Notes under the pieces: generated by a model
Database searches by the model: none
The model's input: the letters and a program-made list of their open reading frames with translations, nothing else
What the model was told of the DNA's origin: nothing
Shown: piece by piece, positions 36,528 through 43,814 of the stretch
Layout: each line of letters starts with the position of its first letter
How positions within the stretch are numbered: the stretch's first letter is position 1
Translations under genes and position numbers: made by a program
Origin: Nonomuraea spiralis
GTDB lineage: Bacteria; Actinomycetota; Actinomycetes; Streptosporangiales; Streptosporangiaceae
Assembly: GCF_014648435.1 (NCBI RefSeq)
Contig: NZ_BMRC01000030.1
Span: 1-64,000, forward strand
Direction: 5' to 3'
Length of the DNA: 64,000 nt

Positions 36528-36884
36528 TCATGGGCCGGCTCGACGGGACGACGCCGGGGTCCGCGCGGCGCGCATCGCCGCCCGCGGCGCGTCGTGGTGG
36601 CGGTCGAGAATCTCCCGGATCTGCGGCGCGTCGCCACTCGCAGTGGCGTGGGTGTTGGTGACCAGGGCGTCGAGCACCGGCCGTGACTGCCGCTCCAGGT
36701 AGCGGTCCAGCGCGGCGGCCTGCAGTTGGGCCTTGCCGCCGAAGGTCGCGTACAGGCTGGAACGGCTGACCCCGGTCGCCTGGACGACCCCGGCGATGCC
36801 GGTGACCTCGGCCTCGCGCTGCCAGAACAGACGCACTACCTGGTCGAGGCTCCGGCACAATCTCACCCAGGGTCCTTCGCACAC
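36528..36884 (-). pseudogene. TetR-family fragment, cut at both ends
   Basis: Recognisable TetR HTH: SLDQVVRLFWQREAEVTGIA and VVQATGVSRSSLYATFGGKA, then LDRYLERQSRPVLDALVTN. The N-terminal helix is replaced by sequence overlapping the GNAT gene end, and the ligand domain is lost after about 60 residues past the HTH. It is a remnant unless expressed as a stand-alone HTH. Confidence 0.65.
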
Positions 36885-37714
36885 CGGGGCAGGTGTCCGG
36901 GCAGGATGGCGTACTCGGTGAAGTGGCCGCAGGCGGTGAAGCCGAGGCGGCGGTAGACGGGCTCGCCGTCGGCGGAGGCCTGCAGCACTGCGGTCTCGTA
37001 GCCCGCGTCGCGGGCGGCGTGCAGGGTGGCCAGGGTGATGGCGCCGCCGTAACCGCGGCGACGTGCGGTGGCGAGAGTGGCGATGTTGTAGATCCCGGCG
37101 ACGCCCGCGTACAGAAAGACCTCGGCCGAGCAGACGGGACGCTCGTCGACATATCCGACCAGATACCGGGCGGGACAGTCGGCGGTGAGCGACCAGGGCG
37201 CGGTGTCGGCGAAGAACCGGCGCACGGTGGCGGCGGGCGGGTTCCAGTTGGCAGCCAGAACCATGGCGTAGTCGGCGAGCTGGGTGGGGGTGGTCGCCAG
37301 GCGGATGTCCAGGCCGTCGGCGTGCGCTTCAGGGAGGGGCGCGCGCAGGTCCTTCCACATGCCCGTCTCGGTCTCCGACGCTTCGAGCCCCGCGGCCTTG
37401 AGGTGCTCGGCAAGGTCGGCCGGGGTCGAGGCCGGGCCCACCCACCAGGAGAACGGGCGGCCGGTGGCGGCCAGGGCGCGGACGGTTTCCGCGATGCGGG
37501 CCTGGACGGTGTCCGGGGCGAAGCGGGCCGCCGCGACGATGTTGAAGGTGTCGTCGCCCAGGCCGCTGTCGGCGATCAGCAGGTCGCCGGTCTCGGTGAC
37601 GGACGCGCCTTCCAGGTTCCGGTGCAGGTGGCAGGCGTGCTCGGCGAGATTCTGCTCCATCGCGAGCATGAGCCCGGACTCATCGATCGACGGATTCGTG
37701 TCCACGACGATCAT
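36863..37714 (-). CDS. GNAT-family N-acetyltransferase
   Basis: 283 residues from ATG 37714 (a start at ESGLMLAMEQ is also possible). The C-terminal GNAT domain shows the acetyl-CoA loop (LATARRRGYGGAITLATLHA) and VYRRLGFTACGHFTEY. The N-terminal half (FSWWVGPASTPADLAEHLKA) is typical of a two-lobed subfamily. Substrate unknown. Its 3' end overlaps the TetR fragment by 22 bases. Confidence 0.85.
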   Translation of the reverse strand: MIVVDTNPSIDESGLMLAMEQNLAEHACHLHRNLEGASVTETGDLLIADSGLGDDTFNIVAAARFAPDTVQARIAETVRALAATGRPFSWWVGPASTPADLAEHLKAAGLEASETETGMWKDLRAPLPEAHADGLDIRLATTPTQLADYAMVLAANWNPPAATVRRFFADTAPWSLTADCPARYLVGYVDERPVCSAEVFLYAGVAGIYNIATLATARRRGYGGAITLATLHAARDAGYETAVLQASADGEPVYRRLGFTACGHFTEYAILPGHLPRCAKDPG

Positions 37715-37906
37715 TCCAGCATGCCCGGGGACGTGGAGCGCCGCCGACCGGGCCGAGCACGCGGTCACTGTCGTCAGTTGTCGGAGGTGGCGAAACGGGG
37801 TTCCGGACAATCTCACGGACGCCCAGGATGAGAGCCGTCAGCCCATTGGCCTGCGAAATCGTCAGGCTGTGCGGCGCGGATGAGCCCCGTGAAAGGAATA
37901 ACCGAC

Positions 37907-38374
37907 ATGATCAAAACGCTTCTTCGGGCTGGAGCGGCGATGCTTGCCTCGGCGGCGTTCGCCGCGTTCGCTGTCCCAGCACAAGCGACCGACGTATCCG
38001 CCGTGGAGACGGCAGGGACGTGCGACTACTCCGGCTGCGGAGGGATCGTCTGGAACTTCGGGTCGAGCAAGTACGTCACCGTCGCCAATTGCTGGCAAGC
38101 GGGCTCGACCACGTACTACGGAGAGAAGCCGCCATGCGTAACAAACGGCTACCAGTCGAGCATGCGCAACGCCATGTGGTGGCTGGCCAGAGGCGAGGCC
38201 ACAGATGACCTTCCGTACTACTACGACACCGATGCCTTCAAGGTCGACGCGGGCTGTGTCATGAAGTACATCAAGGACGGTTACAACTACACGCGCGACC
38301 GCAGGGGGTTGAGCTCCATGTGGGAGAAGATCAGCGACTCCACCAGCGTCCGGGTGGACAGCTACACCTGCTAG
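37907..38374 (+). CDS. Small secreted Cys-rich protein
   Basis: 155 residues. ATG 37907 has AAAGGA about nine bases upstream; ATG 37880 in frame is less likely. Signal peptide ends FAVPAQA. The mature part of about 128 residues has six Cys (TCDYSGCGG; NCWQAG; PPCVTNG; DAGCVMK; final YTC), so three disulfides are possible. It is rich in Tyr/Trp and basic near the C-terminus. I recognise no family. It could be a secreted inhibitor or effector; this is speculation. Confidence 0.8.
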   Translation: MIKTLLRAGAAMLASAAFAAFAVPAQATDVSAVETAGTCDYSGCGGIVWNFGSSKYVTVANCWQAGSTTYYGEKPPCVTNGYQSSMRNAMWWLARGEATDDLPYYYDTDAFKVDAGCVMKYIKDGYNYTRDRRGLSSMWEKISDSTSVRVDSYTC

Positions 38375-38477
38375 ATCAGCCCTGCGGGCGAGCGCGAGTG
38401 CTGTCTCCTGCGCCGCGCCTCCGTCCCGGAGCCCGGGTCGGCTGGTATTGGGGTGTTTTGTTGCTATGGTCGCGCGC

Positions 38478-39182
38478 ATGCGATCGAGTTACCTCGCCTG
38501 GGACGAGGCGGTTGACCTGTTCGAGCGGCGCGGCCTGCCGAAGGAGACGTACCAGAACCTGTACGAGGAGGAGTACATCCTCGTGCCCGGCCCCGCCGCG
38601 GTGACCGGCGAACTCCCGCTCGACGAGCACGGGCGCACGCCGTGGCGGGAGGACACCCCCGAGGCGGCGACCGGCTACATCATCGACGGCGACCTGGTCG
38701 TCGACGGGAACGTCACCGACGTGGACGACGGCTCCGCCGCGCTGATCGTCCTGGGGAACCTGCGGACGAGGAACATCTACCTGGCCGGCGACGCCAAGCT
38801 GATCGTGCACGGCCACGTGACGTCCGAGACGTTCGTCGGCGACTGGACCGACAAGCTGGTGATGATCCACGGGGACCTGCGCACCACCGTCTCGATCTTC
38901 TGGAGAGAGTTCTGCCCTGACCTGGTCGCCGGCACCCTCCACGGCCGGATCCTCGCGCCGGCCTACCTCGACCTGTCCGACGTCCCTGTCGGCGCTCTGG
39001 CCGACCCGTCACCGCTTGCCCCTCTCGGCGAGCTTCTCGTGCCCGAGCTGCTGATCAGCGGCGCCCCCGGCCCCGACGACCTCGCCGAGATCGGCATCCG
39101 CGGCGACGCCCTCCGCGACCGCCTGCTGTCCGGTCTCCCTCTTACGAACGCAGCATCCGCCCCGGACGCCGATCGCGCATGA
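38478..39182 (+). CDS. Bactofilin-like (polymer-forming repeat) protein
   Basis: 234 residues. The central region repeats short beta-helix rungs (YIIDGDLVVDGNVTDVDDGS; ALIVLGNLRTRNIYLAGDAK; LIVHGHVTSETFVGDWTDKL), like polymer-forming cytoskeletal proteins. ATG 38478 stands 7 bases after a TATGGT hexamer (38465-38470), so a leaderless mRNA is possible. No signal or membrane segment is seen. Function unknown. Confidence 0.7.
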   Translation: MRSSYLAWDEAVDLFERRGLPKETYQNLYEEEYILVPGPAAVTGELPLDEHGRTPWREDTPEAATGYIIDGDLVVDGNVTDVDDGSAALIVLGNLRTRNIYLAGDAKLIVHGHVTSETFVGDWTDKLVMIHGDLRTTVSIFWREFCPDLVAGTLHGRILAPAYLDLSDVPVGALADPSPLAPLGELLVPELLISGAPGPDDLAEIGIRGDALRDRLLSGLPLTNAASAPDADRA

Positions 39183-39320
39183 CGGGCGTTTCCGCCACAC
39201 CGGCGTTGTCGGACGCCTTGAGGCGCAGCCCGAGCTCACCCGCGATCATCAGGGCGTAGTGGCCCGCCACTGCCTTCTGCCCCTCCTGGTTGGGACGCCC
39301 TGTCCGCTGCCTGCTGTTGA
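39143..39320 (-). pseudogene. Possible C-terminal remnant of a hydrolase-like gene
   Basis: The minus strand, without a start, reads GRPNQEGQKAVAGHYALMIA, then GELGLRLKASDNAGVAETPV and a TAA stop at 39143. The HPN/PNQEGQ-like pattern recalls SGNH hydrolase tails, but the match is weak. It overlaps the end of the bactofilin-like gene. Confidence 0.25.
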
Positions 39321-39361
39321 ACCTGTCACCTCCCGCGGCGAGGGCGCCCGGCAGGGGGCGT

Positions 39362-39832
39362 TCAGGAGTGGACGGCGCGGATCTCCGTCACGGTGAACGC
39401 GTCGACGATGTGCCGGTTCTGCACCAGGAACCCCACCACTCCCGCCACCGCCTCCACGCCCAGGGCGGCTCTCACCCGTGCGCTCAGAAGGTAGACCAGG
39501 GGCGTCGACGGCTGGGTCAGTGTGAGCCCGCGGTCGTGGCGGTGCACGTCCTGCAGTGCCCTGATGGGGATCGGCCGCTCGGTGGTGAACCACGCCGCGA
39601 CCTCCCATTGCGGATGCGCCGGATCGGCGTCGGCACAGGCGTGGTAGCAGGCGACGCAGCCATGGCCGGCATGCCGCCCATGCGGGCAGGTCCATTGGGC
39701 GACCTCGGCCGGGCTCTGGTCGTGGGCGCTCAGGACGGCCGCTTCGGTGACGCGCCGGCGCGCCGGCCGTGACCGGTCCTCCGGCGGAGAGGCAAAGTCG
39801 CTGCTGATGATCGGATCCCTTCCCGGCTGCAT
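39362..39832 (-). CDS. Hypothetical protein with Cys/His cluster
   Basis: 156 residues from ATG 39832 (an earlier in-frame start would add 16). CPHGRHAGHGCVACYHACAD is a dense Cys/His cluster that could bind zinc or iron. The rest (WEVAAWFTTERPIPIRALQD; LLSARVRAALGVEAVAGVVG) shows no membrane segments. Family unknown. It lies on the same strand as the orphan regulator at 40.0-40.7 kb. Confidence 0.6.
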   Translation of the reverse strand: MQPGRDPIISSDFASPPEDRSRPARRRVTEAAVLSAHDQSPAEVAQWTCPHGRHAGHGCVACYHACADADPAHPQWEVAAWFTTERPIPIRALQDVHRHDRGLTLTQPSTPLVYLLSARVRAALGVEAVAGVVGFLVQNRHIVDAFTVTEIRAVHS

Positions 39833-39848
39833 CCCAACATGTCGGAGC

Positions 39849-40010
39849 CTAGCGGCGGCGGCCTGTGGACTTCCTGGCACAGGTCGTGCAGCGGCGGTTC
39901 CACGACGGCGTCGAACCGCCGTCGTCGTCCGCGCCGGAGCCGCCGCTGCCCTTGCCGCCGCGTGGGCGCGCCCTGAACCACGCGGAGCAGCCCGCCTGGT
40001 ACTGAGGCAT
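39849..40010 (-). CDS. Small basic Cys-containing protein
   Basis: 53 residues from ATG 40010 (PQYQAGCSAWFRARPRGGKG, Gly/Asp linker, WNRRCTTCARKSTGRRR). The CxxC with a basic tail looks like a tiny nucleic-acid-binding protein. No convincing ribosome site is visible, so it is offered with low confidence. Confidence 0.4.
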   Translation of the reverse strand: MPQYQAGCSAWFRARPRGGKGSGGSGADDDGGSTPSWNRRCTTCARKSTGRRR

Positions 40011-40037
40011 GCGGTGCCGTACGAACGGCGACAAGGG

Positions 40038-40664
40038 TCAGGTGGCCAGGCCGTCCTCTCTCAGCCGGACCGCGAGTTCCAGCTTCGTGTACGCCGGGCG
40101 CCCAGCCTTCCGGTACTTCTCCTTGACACGTTCCAGGTAGTTCTTGGCGGTTCCCGGCCGCACTCCGGCGCTGCGCGCCGCCGCGGCGAGCGTCATTCCG
40201 GAGGCGTAGGCGAGCAGCACCGCGTGCTCCTGAGGGGACAGGACGGGACGGGCGCAATCCCGCCCGGTCGTGTGGCCCGCCGCAGGGCCGGGCGGGCAGG
40301 CCGTCTTCTCCTCGGCCAGCTCCCTGACCTTGGACAGCAGGGTCTCCAGCCTGTGGTTCTTGGTGAGGTATCCGCCGGCTCCCGCCTCGATCATCCGCCT
40401 GGCCAGGTTGCCGCCGGGCATCGCGCTGACCACGAGCACCAGCCGCCGCCGCAGGACCAGCGCGCATACGTTCTCGACCGGGTCGGAGCCGTCGGCGAGC
40501 CGCGCCTCGAGCAGCACCACGTCGGCCGGGGACGGCTCGGTCCTGAGCAGCTCGGCGACGGAGGCGGCCCATCCGGTCAGCCGTACGTCGGGAACGTGCG
40601 CAAGCCAGGCGGCCAGCCCGTCGATGAGCATCTGGTCATCATCTACCGCAGAAACGGTGATCAC
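40038..40664 (-). CDS. Orphan LuxR-type regulator with degenerate receiver domain
   Basis: 208 residues. The receiver keeps the acidic cluster (VDDDQ, residues 8-10) and Lys (YLTKNH), but the phospho-acceptor position is Glu53 (VVLLEARLADG) rather than Asp. A C-terminal LuxR-like HTH follows (MTLAAAARSAGVRPGTAKNY). GTG start at 40664; no kinase gene is adjacent. It is divergent from the lanthipeptide precursor gene with a 108-base AT-rich region between, containing three CTATC motifs (40671, 40685, 40716). It probably controls the cluster independently of phosphorylation. Confidence 0.85.
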   Translation of the reverse strand: MITVSAVDDDQMLIDGLAAWLAHVPDVRLTGWAASVAELLRTEPSPADVVLLEARLADGSDPVENVCALVLRRRLVLVVSAMPGGNLARRMIEAGAGGYLTKNHRLETLLSKVRELAEEKTACPPGPAAGHTTGRDCARPVLSPQEHAVLLAYASGMTLAAAARSAGVRPGTAKNYLERVKEKYRKAGRPAYTKLELAVRLREDGLAT

Positions 40665-40772
40665 GCCTGTCTATCTCATATCCCCTATCTGTCGTCAAGT
40701 GCGCAGTTATGAGGCCTATCAGGCGTTGCGTCAACCCCGAATCATGGTGCCAGATTCGAGAAGGGAGCGAAC

Positions 40773-40961
40773 ATGACCGTCACCCTCGAGAGGGCCGAGG
40801 AGATCATCGCCGCCTGGAGGGCGGGCGACGACCCGGACAGCCCGGCAGGCCCGCTGATGCCCGGTATGTACGTCGAGTCGGAGATCACCATGACAGGGCC
40901 GGGCGGCTCCGGCAGATGCGGGACCGCCTGCTCGGGTTCCAGAACCTATCAGTGCTGCTGA
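40773..40961 (+). CDS. lanA: Class II lanthipeptide precursor (LanA)
   Basis: 62 residues; ATG preceded by GAAGGGAGCG. The acidic leader (LERAEEIIAAWRAGDDPDS) resembles mersacidin-type leaders, with E-I-x-AW helix. A Gly-Gly at 44-45 is the likely leader end; the core would be 17 residues, SGRCGTACSGSRTYQCC, with Cys at 49, 53, 61, 62 and Ser/Thr at 46, 51, 54, 56, 58. Two adjacent C-terminal Cys would allow interlocked thioether rings. LanM starts 15 bases downstream. Leader boundary and ring pattern are inferred. Confidence 0.85.
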   Translation: MTVTLERAEEIIAAWRAGDDPDSPAGPLMPGMYVESEITMTGPGGSGRCGTACSGSRTYQCC

Positions 40962-40976
40962 GCAGGGGCGGAGCGC

Positions 40977-43814
40977 ATGGCCGGTGAGTTCGACTCTCCG
41001 CTGGACCCGCTGATCGGACCCGCACTGACCGACCTCGGGGCCCGGCTGCGCGCACTTACCGGTCTTGCGCCGGCCGAGCGCAGCGCCGTCCTGTCAGGCG
41101 CTGCGCTGTCCGTCGAGGAGGAGGTCCGCCGCAAGATCACCAGGGTGCTGGTGCTGGAGGTGAACGCCGCCCGCTTGTCCGGGCGCCTGACCGCCGCCGA
41201 CCCCGCCGCCCGCTGGCGGGAGTGGCAGCGAAGTGTGGCGCAACCGGCATTCTGGAACGATCTGGCGGTGCTCTACCCCGGCATGATGCCGAGGCTCACG
41301 ACGATCATCCGCAATCGATGCGCCGCCGCGTTCCGCCTGGCCGAACGCTTCGCCGAGGACCGCGCGATGCTGGTCTCCCTTCGAGGAGCGCCGTCGGGCG
41401 AGCTCGACCGCGTCGAGTTCGGCGCCGGCGACAGCCACCGGGGCGGGCAGACGGTCGTCGTGCTGCACGGCGGGGACGGACGGGTGGTCTACAAGCCGCG
41501 TTCGCTGGCGGTGGACGCGGCACTTGCCGACCTGCTCACGCACCTCGGCGTCCCGACCATGCGGGTGCCCGCCGTCGTGACCAGGCAGGGGTACGGCTGG
41601 GCCGAGCACATCGGGCACCGCCACTGCGTCAACGCCGAGGAACTGGGCGCGTTCTACCGCGGCATGGGCCACTGGCTGGCGCTCATGCGCCTGCTCGGCG
41701 GCAACGACCTGCACGCCGAGAACCTCATCGCCGCCGGGCCGCACCCCGTGGTCGTCGACTGCGAGAGCCTGTTCGCCCCGCACGCCAAGGCCCGTCCCTC
41801 GGGGTACGGCCAGGCCTTCGACATGGCAGTGGAGCTGGTCAACAGCTCGGTGCTGGGCATCGGGCTGCTCCCGGGACGAGGGGTGGCCCTGGGCTGGCGA
41901 GGCGTGGACATGTCGGCGGCGGGCGCGCTGCCCGGCCAGCAGCCGCAGATCGAGCTGCCGGTGGTCCTCGACGCGGGCACCGACAGTCCCAGGATGGGCA
42001 CCGAGCGGGTGACGCTGCCGCCGGCGGCCAACCATCCCAGCCCGGAGCCGGTGCTCGGCCGGTACTGGGACCTGATCATCGCCGGCCTCGACGAGCTAGA
42101 CGACCGCCTGACCGAGCTGGACCGGTCGGGCAAGCTGGAGCCGCTGCTGACGCCGTTCGCCGACTGTCCCGTCCGCGCGGTGCTGCGCTCCACCGAGTCG
42201 TACGCCGAGCTGGCGCGCATGCTGTGGCATCCGGCCGCGCTCCACGACGAGGCGGACGCCCGCGCGAAGGCCGCCCGGCTGCTGGCGAAGATGTCGGAGA
42301 ACGTCCCCGGGGCTCCCGGCGACGCCGCGATCATCGCCGCGGAGGTGGACGAGCTGTGCCACGGTGACATCCCGATGTTCGACACCACGCCGCGCGTCGG
42401 CATGCTCCGCGGCCCCGCCGACACCAGGTGCGGCCCGGAGAACGATCTGGTCGCCGGTGCGGTGGCCCGCTGGCGGGAGCGCGACCACGGCCTGGACCGC
42501 GCGGTGGCTCAGGCGGCTCTGGTCAGCGCGTACCTCAACGAGGGCTGGATGCCGGACCTCGAACGGCTCCCGCCCGGCCTCGTCCGTACCGAACGGCTGG
42601 AGCCCAGGCGGCGCGCGGCGGCCGCCGGCATCCTGCGCGAGGTCCTGGACAGCGCCGTGCGCGGTGCGGACGGCACGGTCACGTGGATCACCCCCGTGCT
42701 CGACCTCACCGGCTGGGCCGTGCAGCCGCTGTCGCTCGACCTGTACGGCGGAGCCCACGGCCTGGCGATCCTGCTGAGCGCCTACATCCGGGAAGCCGCG
42801 GACGGCAGGGCCGAGCCGATCGCGGAACTGGACGGGCTCCTGGAAGCGGTCCTGCGCACGATCCGCGCCATGGAGGATCGTGACGCCGCCAGGCGGCGGG
42901 AAGGGATACGCCTGCGGCCGGAGCCTCCCGGCGCCTACCTCGGGATCGCCTCGCAGGTGTGGAGCTGGCTGCTGCTGCGCTCCCTGGGCGCCGTCGGGGA
43001 GGAAGCGCTCCAACGCGCCCGCGTGCTGGCCGGACTGCTGCCGGACTCGATCGACGCCGACGACAGCTACGACCTGCTGTCAGGGATGGCGGGGGCGATC
43101 GTTCCCCTGCTCCGGCTGAGCCGGGAGACCGGGGAGGCGCGCTGGGCCGCGCTGTCCCGTTCGATCGGGGAACGCCTCGCGGAGCTGGCCGAGCACCGTT
43201 CCGGCGGCATGTGCTGGCCCAGCACCCGCTTCCCGCAGGGGCTCGGCGGGCTGGCTCACGGCGCGACAGGCATCGGCTGGGCCCTCGCTCGCCTCGCCGA
43301 CGCGACCGGCGGCCCCGAGGGGACGAGGGAGCTGGCCGAGGCCGCCTTCGCCTACGAGGACACCCTCTACGACGCCGAGCAGCGCGGCTGGCTGGACCTT
43401 CGCAACGACGGCTTCGCCGCCAAGGCGTGGTGCCACGGCGCGGGCGGGATCGGGCTCGTCGCCGCCGACCGGCTGGCCCGCGAGGGCGGCACCCTGTGGC
43501 GCGACAGGCTGGCGCGCGCCGCCGCCTCCTGCTGGGCCGACGGGATCGGCTGGAACCACACGCTCTGCCACGGCGATCTCGGCTGCTGGGAGACGATCGA
43601 GCAGGCCCGGGCCGCCGGCGTCGCACCGGTCGAGCGGGACCGGCTGGACGCCGTCATCCTGGGCAGCCTGGAGACCAACGGCCCGGTCAGCGGCCTGGCC
43701 AGGGACGCCTTCGCGCCGGGCCTGCTGCCCGGCCTGGGCGGAGTGTCCTACCAGTTGCTCCGCATGCACCCCGAGTGCGCACTGCCGTCCGTGCTGCTGC
43801 CGGACCTGGCGTGA
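40977..43814 (+). CDS. lanM: Class II lanthipeptide synthetase LanM
   Basis: 945 residues. The N-terminal kinase-like dehydratase domain (DUF4135; VVYKPRSLAVDAALADL, GGNDLHAENL near residue 243, VVDCESLF) phosphorylates and eliminates Ser/Thr. The C-terminal LanC-like cyclase has zinc ligands Cys819 (AWCHGAGG), Cys864 and His865 (LCHGDLG), and joins Cys to dehydro-residues. It acts in the cytoplasm on the adjacent precursor. Its stop overlaps the exporter start (GTGA). Confidence 0.96.
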   Translation: MAGEFDSPLDPLIGPALTDLGARLRALTGLAPAERSAVLSGAALSVEEEVRRKITRVLVLEVNAARLSGRLTAADPAARWREWQRSVAQPAFWNDLAVLYPGMMPRLTTIIRNRCAAAFRLAERFAEDRAMLVSLRGAPSGELDRVEFGAGDSHRGGQTVVVLHGGDGRVVYKPRSLAVDAALADLLTHLGVPTMRVPAVVTRQGYGWAEHIGHRHCVNAEELGAFYRGMGHWLALMRLLGGNDLHAENLIAAGPHPVVVDCESLFAPHAKARPSGYGQAFDMAVELVNSSVLGIGLLPGRGVALGWRGVDMSAAGALPGQQPQIELPVVLDAGTDSPRMGTERVTLPPAANHPSPEPVLGRYWDLIIAGLDELDDRLTELDRSGKLEPLLTPFADCPVRAVLRSTESYAELARMLWHPAALHDEADARAKAARLLAKMSENVPGAPGDAAIIAAEVDELCHGDIPMFDTTPRVGMLRGPADTRCGPENDLVAGAVARWRERDHGLDRAVAQAALVSAYLNEGWMPDLERLPPGLVRTERLEPRRRAAAAGILREVLDSAVRGADGTVTWITPVLDLTGWAVQPLSLDLYGGAHGLAILLSAYIREAADGRAEPIAELDGLLEAVLRTIRAMEDRDAARRREGIRLRPEPPGAYLGIASQVWSWLLLRSLGAVGEEALQRARVLAGLLPDSIDADDSYDLLSGMAGAIVPLLRLSRETGEARWAALSRSIGERLAELAEHRSGGMCWPSTRFPQGLGGLAHGATGIGWALARLADATGGPEGTRELAEAAFAYEDTLYDAEQRGWLDLRNDGFAAKAWCHGAGGIGLVAADRLAREGGTLWRDRLARAAASCWADGIGWNHTLCHGDLGCWETIEQARAAGVAPVERDRLDAVILGSLETNGPVSGLARDAFAPGLLPGLGGVSYQLLRMHPECALPSVLLPDLA

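Noticed and set aside
35012..36637. 541-codon minus-strand frame
   Set aside because: Its last third is the AraC remnant; the rest is antisense to the LLM gene, so the long frame is not a gene.
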